Shown in pieces: positions 10,451-20,024 of a stretch of DNA of 64,000 nt. Location: positions 24,193 through 88,192 of the forward strand of contig CAIUAN010000020.1 of assembly GCA_903897145.1 (NCBI GenBank). The letters run 5' to 3'. The stretch is from an uncultured Bacteroidia bacterium. Its GTDB lineage: Bacteria > Bacteroidota > Bacteroidia > Bacteroidales > Prolixibacteraceae. A program made the position numbers and the translations under genes. Position 1 is the first letter of the stretch, and each line of letters starts with the position of its first letter. Under the pieces are notes generated by a model. The model was not told the origin of the DNA and made no database searches. It saw only the letters and a program-made list of their open reading frames with translations.

Positions 10451-11344
10451 TTAGCTAGCAATAATATGCTTCAGCTTATCCTTTAGTAGCATTAAACGAA
10501 ATCTGAATGTAGGTTCTGGTTCAAGAAGGGGACCCGTAAATGGTGTCCCTATTCGAAGATAGAATTTAAAGAAAGTTGAGCTGCTAATTCCCCATTTTAA
10601 TAAGAATTGTTTACTGCCGTTGTTTTTCTTTACCCTTCGTGTCGTGGAGGATAGGAAATGATAGCCTCGGCTTCTTGACACACCTTTAAAATAGCGCACC
10701 CCAACATGCCAAAGCTTCATCATAAAGTCCGGGTCTGAATACATCCCTGGAGTAAATTCGATGCTTAACCCTCCAATTAGATCCCAGATCTGCCGATGAA
10801 TGATCATCGGATACCAATTACACCCATTCCAGTCATGAAAGGGTAACTCTTTGTATATCTTTAATAAACCTTCTTCATTGAATTCATCAAAAGTCCTTCC
10901 AAAGTTCTGAGGCGCTAACACGCATCCATAACTCGTCGATTTCGGTTGAAGTAAAGTCCCTGAAATACAGAAATAGTTGTGATCAAGTTTTTTAACCTCT
11001 TCCAGCAGCGACTTGTCCCATTCCGGACAAACATACATGTCGTCATCGATTAGACAGATATAGTCTGCGTCAGCCATAGAGACTGGTCCGTTAAAGCCAT
11101 AACAAACACCCGCGTTTGATGCGGAATAGGTGTGGCTGATCTTATTCTCTTTTAGCCATTCTAGCGTTCCATCTGTGGCTTCGTTTGCATGAACGATCAC
11201 CTGATGCTTGTAGGTTGAGTTTTTACGAATGGCCTCGATGCATAACTTCAATAATGCCAGGTTATTCCAAGAGGGAATAAGGATCGAGAATACTGGTTTC
11301 TCCGATTCTGGGTATTTGTAAAATTGAATCTTATCAATCGACAT
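10451..11344 (-). CDS. Glycosyltransferase family 2 protein
   Basis: 'PVFSILIPSWNNLALLKLCIEAIRKNS', 'ICLIDDDMYVCPEWDKSLLEEV'. Confidence 0.9.
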   Translation of the reverse strand: MSIDKIQFYKYPESEKPVFSILIPSWNNLALLKLCIEAIRKNSTYKHQVIVHANEATDGTLEWLKENKISHTYSASNAGVCYGFNGPVSMADADYICLIDDDMYVCPEWDKSLLEEVKKLDHNYFCISGTLLQPKSTSYGCVLAPQNFGRTFDEFNEEGLLKIYKELPFHDWNGCNWYPMIIHRQIWDLIGGLSIEFTPGMYSDPDFMMKLWHVGVRYFKGVSRSRGYHFLSSTTRRVKKNNGSKQFLLKWGISSSTFFKFYLRIGTPFTGPLLEPEPTFRFRLMLLKDKLKHIIAS

Positions 11345-11649
11345 GGCAGATAATGCTATTATTTTTGAAATCGGTAAAAGAATTATTGCAAAGATAAAAT
11401 TATCAAAGGAAATTTGGATGTCCTTATAAGGTTGTTAAATTTCATCTTTTTCGCCGGGCTGTCGAATGCTTTTAGCTATTTTTTTATTTTAAATTGATTG
11501 ATGTTTACTTCAAATTTAATTGATTGCAATTGATCTTATTGAAACTTTATTCCGATACCCTTTTTATTCTGATGCGGATTCGGTTAATTTGTATTTATAT
11601 AAAACGATGAATTGATTTTATCTCAAATCTAAGAACTCGAGATTACGGC

Positions 11650-11958
11650 ATGAATAAACCAGTTATCCTAAAAGCTTTTTTAAAAACCATTAAGAACAAG
11701 TATTTGTTTGCTTTTTTGGTTTTTAGCGTGTGGATGATTTTTCTGGATGATAACAATATTTTGTTTCTTCGTCAGAACTTGAACAAGGTAAAGCGTTATC
11801 GGATTGAGAGTGTCTATTATAAAGATAAGATACAGAAAGATAACGAACGACTAGAGGAGTTGAAAACAAGTTCGAAGAACCTAGAGAAATTTGCCAGAGA
11901 GCAGTTTTTTATGAAGAAGAAAAATGAAGATATTTTTGTTATCATCGAAAAGAAGTAA
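11650..11958 (+). CDS. Septum formation initiator family protein (FtsB/DivIC-like)
   Basis: Single TM followed by coiled coil 'YYKDKIQKDNERLEELKTSSKNLEKFAREQFFMKKKNEDIFVI'. Confidence 0.85.
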   Translation: MNKPVILKAFLKTIKNKYLFAFLVFSVWMIFLDDNNILFLRQNLNKVKRYRIESVYYKDKIQKDNERLEELKTSSKNLEKFAREQFFMKKKNEDIFVIIEKK

Positions 11959-11969
11959 TTTTTTGAACG

Positions 11970-12554
11970 ATGAAAATTGATTTTGATTTCTTTAAGATTA
12001 AACAGCGAATTACTCCCCAAAAGGGTCGGATCATAATTTCAGAGCCATTTCTTCACGGCGAATTGTTTAGTCGATCTGCAGTTTTGCTAGTTGAATATTC
12101 GAGTGAAGGCGCTGTCGGTTTTATCCTTAATAAACCTTTTGAGTCTGATTTAAACGATTTGTTTAGCATGCCATTAGGCTACACTCCTGAGCTTTTTACT
12201 GGTGGGCCAGTAAGTCCCGACAACCTTTTTTATGTCCATACCTTAGGTGCTCAACTGGAAGGAAGTATCCAAATTAAGGATCAGCTATCGTGGGGTGGAG
12301 ATTTTGAAGCTTTGAAATTTGCCCTTGTCACGGGTACTGTAAAGCCTGAGCAAGTAAAGTTTTTTGTTGGTTATTCGGGATGGAGCGCAGGTCAACTAGA
12401 ACAGGAAATAGCGGAGAACTCATGGCTTGTTGTTGAGTCTGATACCTATCAAGTAATGAATAGCAATCGTAATTTTTGGCTAGAGAGTGTCAAGAGCGCA
12501 GGAGGTCATTATGAGACGTGGCAGAATTTCCCCGTCGATCCAAATGCCAATTGA
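11970..12554 (+). CDS. YqgE/AlgH family protein
   Basis: 'GRIIISEPFLHGELFSRSAVLLVEYSSEGAVGFILNKP', 'FTGGPVSPDNLFYVH', 'FVGYSGWSAGQLEQEI'. Confidence 0.93.
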   Translation: MKIDFDFFKIKQRITPQKGRIIISEPFLHGELFSRSAVLLVEYSSEGAVGFILNKPFESDLNDLFSMPLGYTPELFTGGPVSPDNLFYVHTLGAQLEGSIQIKDQLSWGGDFEALKFALVTGTVKPEQVKFFVGYSGWSAGQLEQEIAENSWLVVESDTYQVMNSNRNFWLESVKSAGGHYETWQNFPVDPNAN

Positions 12555-12558
12555 TCTG

Positions 12559-13398
12559 CTAGGTAGAGGGGTGTTCGACTTTTGTAATCTCTTGCAGCTT
12601 ATGCGCTAGAGCCATTGTTTCGCTCTTATAATACCGTCGACTATTAAGTCCTAAAACGGAAAGAATTCCGAAGCAATTATCAATTAGAAATAGCTCATCG
12701 GCATTCATTAAGTCCTCCTTGCTGATCGATTCAATCTCCCTTGACAGATACCCACATTTTTGAACACAACGCTTGATACTACTCAAGATGGGTGGAGTAT
12801 AACCATTGGCTCTTAAGCTTGGGAAATAGACGGTTTTATTTGAAATATACCCAAATGAACCTCCTATTGACTCACAAGCTAAGTCGCTTTGATTTAGTAG
12901 AATCAGGTTGTTTTTCCCTTGCGCTATAGCGGCATGAGTGGCTGAAGTCCAAAGTGTTCTGCTTGAAAGCTCAAAGGCACTCTGTTTCGAAACTGATTTT
13001 GTCCCCTCTGTGTAAAAATCAATCAAAAGATTACTCTCCACAATGGGATAAAAACCATTGGCTAACTCATCGGCAGTCATCAGGTATTCAGTTCCACTTG
13101 TGCTTGGAATAAGATGGATGGTGACTTTCGCGGCTAAGTAAAAGTGGTTTTTATTTAATAGTCTTGATACATCACTCTTGAATCGGGAAAGGTTCCAGTC
13201 TTTGGGTACTGACAAATGCATCGAAGTAAGTCCGCGAAGTAAATAATTGAAATTATCTTCTGCGAATAAGATTAAGTTATTCTCCGTTCGGAATGATTCT
13301 TTGATCCCTGAATTTAGTCTGAAAAGGTCTAGCCCACTAAAAAGAAGGTCACTTTCTTTGTGAAATTTGCCATTGTATAGTGTGAATCCTCCTTTCAT
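12559..13398 (-). CDS. Aminotransferase class IV (aminodeoxychorismate lyase/BCAT-like)
   Basis: 'KGGFTLYNGKFHKESDLLFSGLDLFRLNSGIKESFRTENN...AEDNFNYL', 'LSREIESISKEDLMNADELFLIDNCFGI'. Confidence 0.82.
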   Translation of the reverse strand: MKGGFTLYNGKFHKESDLLFSGLDLFRLNSGIKESFRTENNLILFAEDNFNYLLRGLTSMHLSVPKDWNLSRFKSDVSRLLNKNHFYLAAKVTIHLIPSTSGTEYLMTADELANGFYPIVESNLLIDFYTEGTKSVSKQSAFELSSRTLWTSATHAAIAQGKNNLILLNQSDLACESIGGSFGYISNKTVYFPSLRANGYTPPILSSIKRCVQKCGYLSREIESISKEDLMNADELFLIDNCFGILSVLGLNSRRYYKSETMALAHKLQEITKVEHPST

Positions 13399-13457
13399 TC
13401 GTCTGGGTATAACTTAAAATGAACTTGGGTTTATCTAAACTTTAAATGTAACAATTG

Positions 13458-14072
13458 TTACAATGCCATCCTTCCAAGGAGCAGGTCTAAGAATCCTATC
13501 AACAAGGCTGGCTTAAGAACTATTGGAAGTAAAAAACCAAATATCGCACCTAAGAAATGGGCATCATGACCAATATTGTCTGCTTTCTTAGTACTCATAT
13601 AATATGAATAGTAAAGGTAAAGACCTCCGAAAATAATACCCGGGATAGGTAAGATTCCAAAGAAATAGATGTTGTTCCAAGGGTCAAAAAATATAGCGGT
13701 AAACAGGACGGCAGATACAGCTCCTGAAGCTCCAACTGCATTGTAGTATGGATTACTGCGATTTTGATAAAGTGAATATAGGGTTGAGAAAATTACTGAG
13801 CCGAAGATTAAAAATAGGTAGTAGGAGCGCCCTTGATCACCAAAGTTAAGTCCGAAGAATTGCTCTACTGCCGTACCAAAGGAGTACAACACAATCATAT
13901 TTACAAGTAGATGCTCCCAGTTGGCATGCACAAAGGCATGTGTGATCAGTCGGTACCATTGCTTCCCTTGCACTATTTTATAGGCGTTGAATTGCAAATT
14001 ATACATGATTCGTTGCTGCGAAAAAGCTATTGCAGAAACTATGGAGATGCTGGCAATTAAGTATAGAGTCAT
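13458..14072 (-). CDS. Rhomboid family intramembrane serine protease
   Basis: 'QWYRLITHAFVHANWEHLLVNMIVLYSFG', GASGAVSAVLF catalytic GxSG, 'GHDAHFLGAIFGF'. Confidence 0.94.
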   Translation of the reverse strand: MTLYLIASISIVSAIAFSQQRIMYNLQFNAYKIVQGKQWYRLITHAFVHANWEHLLVNMIVLYSFGTAVEQFFGLNFGDQGRSYYLFLIFGSVIFSTLYSLYQNRSNPYYNAVGASGAVSAVLFTAIFFDPWNNIYFFGILPIPGIIFGGLYLYYSYYMSTKKADNIGHDAHFLGAIFGFLLPIVLKPALLIGFLDLLLGRMAL

Positions 14073-14080
14073 AGTCTAAT

Positions 14081-15085
14081 TTAATAATGAAGAATTTTGA
14101 ATGTAAGTTCGCGCAAGAGTTCACCAGATTTTAGTGTACCACCTCGAGCACCCTTTGAGCGTAGATCATATTCGCGCATCATGGAGATAATTTGGATCGA
14201 TTTGTCTAAGGGGTAGTTCCGTGCTGCATCGATGTAGTCATTGATGAAGAATGGACTTACTCCCAGTTTTGCCGCCACTGCGTTCCGATCTGATTTTATC
14301 TCTATGGTGTTGTAGGTGAGTATCTTTCGATAATATCCAATCAGCATACCTATGATGGCAGGTAGAGGATTTGCCTTTTCGTTGTCAATAAAATAGTTGA
14401 CAATTTGATTTGTTTTAAGGACGTCTTTTTTGCCTAATGCTTTTTGTAATTCAAACATATTAAAATCCTTGCTGATTCCAATGTTTTTCTCCACATCCTC
14501 TGGCATAATACTCGTTCCAGGCACCATGCTGATGGTTACTTTATCTAACTCATTGACTATTCGTTGTAGATCGCTGCCTACATGATCGGTGATCATTTGG
14601 GCTGCTCTGGGATCGATGCCCAGATTTATTTCTTTTAAATATTTGGTGATCCAGCCTGGTATATTGCTATCATAAAGTGGTTTGGATTCAAAATAAACCC
14701 CGCCTTTATTAACTGTTTTGTAGAGTTTTTTTCGCTTGTCAATGGTTTTGTATTTGTAGTTAATCACTAAAATCGTCGACTTAAGTGGGTTCTCTACATA
14801 GGAGGCAAGCTCCTCAATATCTTTGATGTTCTGTGCTTCCCGGATGACCACGACCTGCCGCTCTGACATCATGGGATATCTCTTTGCAGCAGTCAAGATC
14901 GAATCAATTGTTAAGTCTTTACCGTATAATATCGATTGATTAAATCCCTTTTCTTCCTCGCTGAGGGTATGTTCTAAGATGTAATCACTAATCTGATCCA
15001 TAAAATAAGGTTCTGCACCTTCCAGAAAGTATACCGGGGCATAGTTTTTACTCTTAAGATCAGCTATAATCTGGTTGAAATCCAT
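14081..15085 (-). CDS. holA: DNA polymerase III subunit delta
   Basis: 'YAPVYFLEGAEPYFMDQISDYILE', 'YPMMSERQVVVIREAQNIKDIEEL', 'DLQRIVNELDKV'. Confidence 0.93.
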   Translation of the reverse strand: MDFNQIIADLKSKNYAPVYFLEGAEPYFMDQISDYILEHTLSEEEKGFNQSILYGKDLTIDSILTAAKRYPMMSERQVVVIREAQNIKDIEELASYVENPLKSTILVINYKYKTIDKRKKLYKTVNKGGVYFESKPLYDSNIPGWITKYLKEINLGIDPRAAQMITDHVGSDLQRIVNELDKVTISMVPGTSIMPEDVEKNIGISKDFNMFELQKALGKKDVLKTNQIVNYFIDNEKANPLPAIIGMLIGYYRKILTYNTIEIKSDRNAVAAKLGVSPFFINDYIDAARNYPLDKSIQIISMMREYDLRSKGARGGTLKSGELLRELTFKILHY

Positions 15086-15234
15086 CCTTTATTATGTTTC
15101 ATTTTAATCGGTTATAACTTTCACTAAGCTATAACTTTCATCTGATTATTATACGTGTACAAAATTATCCGGATTTTGCAGATTCTTGTCTCAAATCAAA
15201 ATAAAAATTAGCTTTGACGGTATAATTTTATTCG

Positions 15235-15693
15235 ATGAACCTTAATCTTCCTTCTTACTCATTTCGTGTCAAAGAGCAAACTGATCAGCGACTGATCTTT
15301 GATGAATTTCGAAAGAGATGGGTTAAATTAACACCAGAGGAGTGGGTTCGTCAGAATTTCGCCAGATACCTTACAGAAGTTAAACATTTCCCTGCTTCTT
15401 TATTATCTGTAGAACGCTCCTTACGGATTAATCAGCATGATTTTCGGACTGATATCGTACTCTTCTCTAAAACTGGTCAACCCTTAGTGGTTGTTGAATG
15501 TAAGGCTCTGGAGGTTAAAATTTCACAACAAGTATTTGATCAGATTGCCAGGTATAATCTAGCTCTACGCGTCGATTATTTAGTTGTGACCAATGGAATG
15601 ATGCATTATTGCTGTCGTTTTGATCAGCAAAGTATGACCTATTCCTTTCTTCCAGAAATACCCGATTATCTCGACTTAGTTGGGCGTGTTTAG
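15235..15693 (+). CDS. Standalone type I restriction enzyme HsdR N-terminal-like nuclease domain protein
   Basis: 'FDEFRKRWVKLTPEEWVRQNFARYLTE', 'RTDIVLFSKTGQPLVVVECKA' (D..ExK PD-(D/E)XK-type core). Confidence 0.85.
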   Translation: MNLNLPSYSFRVKEQTDQRLIFDEFRKRWVKLTPEEWVRQNFARYLTEVKHFPASLLSVERSLRINQHDFRTDIVLFSKTGQPLVVVECKALEVKISQQVFDQIARYNLALRVDYLVVTNGMMHYCCRFDQQSMTYSFLPEIPDYLDLVGRV

Positions 15694-15708
15694 CCGATTC
15701 TGAGTCTT

Positions 15709-16251
15709 TTACTTCTCCTTTATCCTTTGATAGAATAGTTCATCTTTCCAGCCCTGACCATCACGAAGCCACTCTTTTTTTGTCCCGCTGAGGATAAACC
15801 CGTGCTTCTCAAATAGAGCTCTGCTAGGTAAATTGTCGGGCTCTATATTGGCATAAATCTGGTGTATGTTGAGTTTATCAAAGCAATAGGGTACAAGCAA
15901 TTCAAGCGCAGCCGAAGCATAACCTTTTGATCTGTCTTCTTTCGAATGAATTAATAGACCAATGCCTATCCTTGAATGATGAGGGTCGAATTCGAAAAGG
16001 TCTATGGCCCCAACGGTTTTTCCATCTGCCGTGTCGATCATCAATCGCAACTGTTTTGTTGCGTAAATATCTTGATCTGAATTTTTAATGTATAGTGCTA
16101 GGATATAGTTTGAAAATGGGACCAATGTATTGCTGATATTCCACACCTCTTCGTTGTTTTCCCAAGCATAGATTAGCTCAATATCTTCGGGCTCAAGAGC
16201 TCGCAGACGAATAATTTCAGAGGAGAGGTGCAGTTTCATAATTACGATCAC
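15709..16251 (-). CDS. GNAT family N-acetyltransferase
   Basis: '[24 protein letters not shown]', '[58 protein letters not shown]'. Confidence 0.93.
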   Translation of the reverse strand: MIVIMKLHLSSEIIRLRALEPEDIELIYAWENNEEVWNISNTLVPFSNYILALYIKNSDQDIYATKQLRLMIDTADGKTVGAIDLFEFDPHHSRIGIGLLIHSKEDRSKGYASAALELLVPYCFDKLNIHQIYANIEPDNLPSRALFEKHGFILSGTKKEWLRDGQGWKDELFYQRIKEK

Positions 16252-16889
16252 ATAAAGTTTTCAAATAACATTCTGTTGACGATCGATCGTCCAAGGGTTA
16301 TCTCATCGGTGTATTCAATCTCGTCGCCGATCGAGACTCCTCGAGCCAATGTGGTAATCTTTACCGGTTGATCCTTTAGCTTTTTAAATATGTAGAAGTT
16401 TGTGCTGTCACCTTCCATCGTTGTACTTAAGGCAAAAATAATCTCGTCGGCCTCGCCTTTAGAAACTCTTTCTAAGAGTGAGTCGATCTCTAAATCAGCA
16501 GGTCCAATGCCGTCCATGGGCGAGATAATTCCGCCAAGAACATGATATACACCACGATATTGTTGGGTGTTCTCAACCGACATCACATCTCTAATATTTT
16601 CAACCACGCACACTAGTCTATGATCGCGAGCTGGATTACTGCAAATGTTGCAAATATCGGAGTCTGAAATATTACGACATATCCGACAGTGTTTAACCTC
16701 ATCACGCAGCTGGGTTAAGGCTTTACTGAAACGTGCAACCTCATCAGGCTCTTTTTTTAAGAGGTGAAGGACTAAGCGTAAAGCGGTTTTTTTTCCGATT
16801 CCTGGGAGCTTAGAGAATTCATTAACTGCGTTTTCTAGTAGTTTGGATGGAAAATGATCAAAGGTCATGCATAAGTTTTGTTTCCCCAA
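16248..16889 (-). CDS. recR: Recombination mediator protein RecR
   Basis: '[28 protein letters not shown]', zinc finger '[16 protein letters not shown]', Toprim '[28 protein letters not shown]'. Confidence 0.97.
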   Translation of the reverse strand: MGKQNLCMTFDHFPSKLLENAVNEFSKLPGIGKKTALRLVLHLLKKEPDEVARFSKALTQLRDEVKHCRICRNISDSDICNICSNPARDHRLVCVVENIRDVMSVENTQQYRGVYHVLGGIISPMDGIGPADLEIDSLLERVSKGEADEIIFALSTTMEGDSTNFYIFKKLKDQPVKITTLARGVSIGDEIEYTDEITLGRSIVNRMLFENFM

Positions 16890-17044
16890 AGTTAATAAGA
16901 GTGATGAATTGCGTTTCGTTTTTTGTAAATAAATCTATGATAGTCCTAAATTTTCATTGCGAAGTAAGTTGGCTAGAGATATTTCTGAAGTTTGATTTTT
17001 GGTAAGCTAGGTTAAAATAGTATTTTTGTATCGAAATAATAAAA

Positions 17045-17111
17045 GGGGTGCCTTAATAATTCGGGCTGAGATCAAACCCATCGAACCTGTTCAGGTAATG
17101 CTGAAAAGGGA
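17045..17111 (+). promoter_or_regulatory. TPP (THI element) riboswitch aptamer, upstream tandem copy, degenerate
   Basis: GGGGTGCC...GGCTGAGA...ACCC...GAACCTG...GGTAATGCTGAAAAGGGA; P5 UUCAG/CUGAA intact, but no convincing P1 and a shortened, altered J4/5. Confidence 0.85.
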
Positions 17112-17193
17112 AAATGAACCATCATTCCACTTTTAGATTTCTTTTTTATCAGAATTTATTGAGTCATTACGCTATTGTCGTGATTCAAATTTT

Positions 17194-17275
17194 TCGCAAT
17201 GGGGTGCCTTACTAATTCGGGCTGAGATCATACCCACCGAACCTGATCCAGGTAATGCTGGTGTAGGGATGGCGA
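17194..17275 (+). promoter_or_regulatory. TPP (THI element) riboswitch aptamer, downstream tandem copy, near-canonical
   Basis: GGGGTGCC...CGGGCTGAGA...ACCC...GAACCTGATCCAGGTAATGCTGGTGTAGGGA with P1 UCGC/GCGA. Confidence 0.96.
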
Positions 17276-17319
17276 TGATTTTCAACAACCTCATTGATTA
17301 ACTTTTTAAATTGGTTTCA

Positions 17320-19764
17320 ATGAAGTGTTTTAATTTTTTTCTGTTTTTAATGTTGATTCAATCTGCCTTATTTGGTCAGTATTCAATCTCTGGAATCGTT
17401 TTGGATGGCAATGGTAAACCCTTGTCTGGCGCAAATGTCACTCTTCTTAATCTCTCGCAACAGTTAGTCACTGGAAGTCATGGTGAGTTTAATGCCTCAG
17501 TTGCATCGAAAGAATCCCAGACCATTCAGGTTACCTATGTCGGATTTAAACCTTTCAGTCAAGTAGTATCAGCAGGTGATACTCAAAAATTAAAAATTGT
17601 CTTGTCACCTTTAACGATCTTGACCGAAGAGGTGCTCGTCTCTAGTTCACGAGCGGAAGATAAATCCCCTTTGGCCTACACAAATGTTGGAACTGCCGAA
17701 ATTAAAGCAATGAATCAAGGTCAAGATATTCCGTATCTATTGAACTATACGCCATCTTTTGTGGCCACTTCAGATGCAGGTAATGGCGTGGGGTATACCA
17801 ATTTTCGAATTAGAGGCACCGATCCTACTCGCGTAAACGTCACTATAAATGGGGTTCCAATGTCGGATGCGGAATCGCAATCGACCTATTTTGTCGATAT
17901 CCCAGACTTAGCCTCTTCAACAGAAAATATTCAAGTTCAGCGGGGGGTGGGTAACTCAACCAATGGTGCAAGTGCCTTTGGTGCGAGTATCGATTTACAA
18001 ACCACCAAGCTTAACGCGGAGGCAAAAGCTAACTATTCTTCTTCTGTAGGCTCATTTAATACCTTTCGAAATACGTTAAGTGCCAGCAGTGGATTGTTAA
18101 AGAATAAGTTGGCATTTGATGTCTCTATGTCTAAAATTAGCTCTGCTGGATTTATTGATAGAGCCTCTTCTGATTTGAAATCATTCTTTATTTCAGGTGG
18201 TTATTTTACTGATAAAACAATTTTAAAGGCCACTGCTTTTTCTGGATTTGAACAAACCTATCAGGCTTGGAATGGTGTTCCTTCAGTACGTCTGAATAAT
18301 GATATCGTAGGGATGAATCAGTACGAATCGGATGGTTTATATTCGCATCAGCAGACACTTGAAATGCTAAATTCGAATAGCCGAACTTACAATCTTTATA
18401 CTTATAAAAATCAGGTTGATCATTATCAACAAGACAACTATCAATTCCAATTTTCGCACCAGTTTAATACTGATTTAAATGTGAAGGCATCGGCTTTCTA
18501 TACGTATGGACGTGGTTATTACGAACAAATGGCCCCGGATCAGAGCTATGCCGATTACGGATTAACTTCGCCTTTGGTGAATGGGTCGGCGGTTTCTAAT
18601 TCAGATATGATCACAAGAAAGTGGCTTGACAATAGTTTTTACGGAACGATCTTTTCGATGAATTATCGCAAGAATAACAATACACTTACCATTGGTGGAG
18701 GGGCAAACATTTATGATGGTCAGCATTTTGGACGAGTTCTTTGGTCTCAGGCAGTGGGCAATACAAATCCTCAGTTGGAGTGGTACAGAGGGAGTGGTCT
18801 AAAAAAAGATGCGAATCTATATGGTCGTTATTCTGCTCAGCTTACACAATACTTGATGGGATCAGCTGATCTTCAACTGCGCAAGGTTAATTATCAGATT
18901 GAAGGCTTTGACGAAAAACTTAGAGATAATACACAGAGTCATAACTATAACTTTTTTAATCCAAAGTTTGGTCTTTTCTATTCCCCAACCGTTCATCAGG
19001 AAGCCTACCTAAGCTTTAGTCGTGCGAATCGGGAACCTAATCGCGATAATTTTGTAAATGCTGATCCACAAGGAAAACAGCCCACCTTTGAGACCTTGAA
19101 TGATCTTGAACTTGGCTATAAGCTAAAAGGTTCTGACTATACCATGGGCGTTAATCTCTACGATATGATGTATTCGAATCAACTTATTTTAACTGGACAG
19201 ATTAACTCGGTGGGATCGCCAATTATGACGAATGTGGCTGATAGTTATCGCCAAGGTATTGAGCTAATGACGAGCATTAAGTTCCTAAAGAAGTTTCAAT
19301 GGAATGTCAATGCTACCTTCAGTCAGAATAGAATCAAGCAGTTTACTGAGTATGTTGAGGATTGGGACAATGGTGGATTAAAGGAGAATAAATTAGGTAC
19401 AACGGATATTGCTTTTTCGCCAAATTTGACTGCTAATTCAGTCTTAACGTTTAAGGCTTGTCGTTCTTTCGATATTAGCTTCCTTTCAAATTATGTAGGT
19501 AAGCAGTTCATTGATAACACCTCAAGTAACGATCGTTTGTTAAAAGCTTACCTCGTGCATAATTTAAGGTTCGATTATAGCGTAACTCAGAAACTATTCA
19601 AAGAGGTGAAGTTTAAATTTTTAATTAACAATGTCTTGGATAAAAAATACGAAAGTAATGCCTGGATTTATTCGTATTTATACAATGGTCAGCGCAACAA
19701 AATGGATGGATATTTTCCTCAGGCTGGAACCAATTTTATGTTTAGCGTAAGCGTGGGATTTTAG
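17320..19764 (+). CDS. TonB-dependent outer membrane receptor, predicted thiamine/thiamine-precursor transporter
   Basis: Signal peptide, CarboxypepD_reg-like 'YSISGIVLDGNGKPLSGANVTLLN', plug 'NFRIRGTDPTRVNVTINGVPMSDAESQ', C-terminal beta-barrel; ATG at 17320 preferred over TTG 17311; preceded by TPP riboswitches. Confidence 0.93.
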   Translation: MKCFNFFLFLMLIQSALFGQYSISGIVLDGNGKPLSGANVTLLNLSQQLVTGSHGEFNASVASKESQTIQVTYVGFKPFSQVVSAGDTQKLKIVLSPLTILTEEVLVSSSRAEDKSPLAYTNVGTAEIKAMNQGQDIPYLLNYTPSFVATSDAGNGVGYTNFRIRGTDPTRVNVTINGVPMSDAESQSTYFVDIPDLASSTENIQVQRGVGNSTNGASAFGASIDLQTTKLNAEAKANYSSSVGSFNTFRNTLSASSGLLKNKLAFDVSMSKISSAGFIDRASSDLKSFFISGGYFTDKTILKATAFSGFEQTYQAWNGVPSVRLNNDIVGMNQYESDGLYSHQQTLEMLNSNSRTYNLYTYKNQVDHYQQDNYQFQFSHQFNTDLNVKASAFYTYGRGYYEQMAPDQSYADYGLTSPLVNGSAVSNSDMITRKWLDNSFYGTIFSMNYRKNNNTLTIGGGANIYDGQHFGRVLWSQAVGNTNPQLEWYRGSGLKKDANLYGRYSAQLTQYLMGSADLQLRKVNYQIEGFDEKLRDNTQSHNYNFFNPKFGLFYSPTVHQEAYLSFSRANREPNRDNFVNADPQGKQPTFETLNDLELGYKLKGSDYTMGVNLYDMMYSNQLILTGQINSVGSPIMTNVADSYRQGIELMTSIKFLKKFQWNVNATFSQNRIKQFTEYVEDWDNGGLKENKLGTTDIAFSPNLTANSVLTFKACRSFDISFLSNYVGKQFIDNTSSNDRLLKAYLVHNLRFDYSVTQKLFKEVKFKFLINNVLDKKYESNAWIYSYLYNGQRNKMDGYFPQAGTNFMFSVSVGF

Positions 19765-19810
19765 ATTCAATAGATTATTTGGCATAGCCACTTAAGGCCT
19801 TGCCAAAGAA

Positions 19811-20023
19811 TCAGGAATTGGGTTCCATATCTTTTAATATCTTATCGATCTCTTTCTCTGTATGGTGCAATTTTTCTTTGCAAGAGGTTACCAAAAGAGA
19901 GACTCGTTTTACTTTTTCAGAGAGTTCATCCACGTCTAGCTCATTGTTTTCAAGTTGAGTAAGAATCTCTTCGATCTCTGTAATTGCCTCTTTGTAGGTT
20001 GTTTGTTTCTTGTTGGTGGTCAT
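19811..20023 (-). CDS. xseB: Exodeoxyribonuclease VII small subunit
   Basis: 'TYKEAITEIEEILTQLENNELDVDELSEKVKRVSLLVTSCKEKL', adjacent to xseA. Confidence 0.93.
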   Translation of the reverse strand: MTTNKKQTTYKEAITEIEEILTQLENNELDVDELSEKVKRVSLLVTSCKEKLHHTEKEIDKILKDMEPNS

Positions 20024-20024
20024 A

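Noticed and set aside
6979-11344. Possible large capsule/O-antigen biosynthesis locus
   Set aside because: Only three glycosyltransferases and one aminotransferase on mixed strands, with no Wzx/Wzy/Wza-type genes; called as individual genes only.
15113-15140. Direct repeat TATAACTTTCA x2 (17 bp period) between holA and the HsdR-N gene
   Set aside because: Only two short AT-rich copies; not enough to argue for a regulatory site or an array.
15235-15693. Possible type I restriction-modification system
   Set aside because: Only the HsdR N-terminal-like domain is present; no helicase, methylase or specificity gene nearby.
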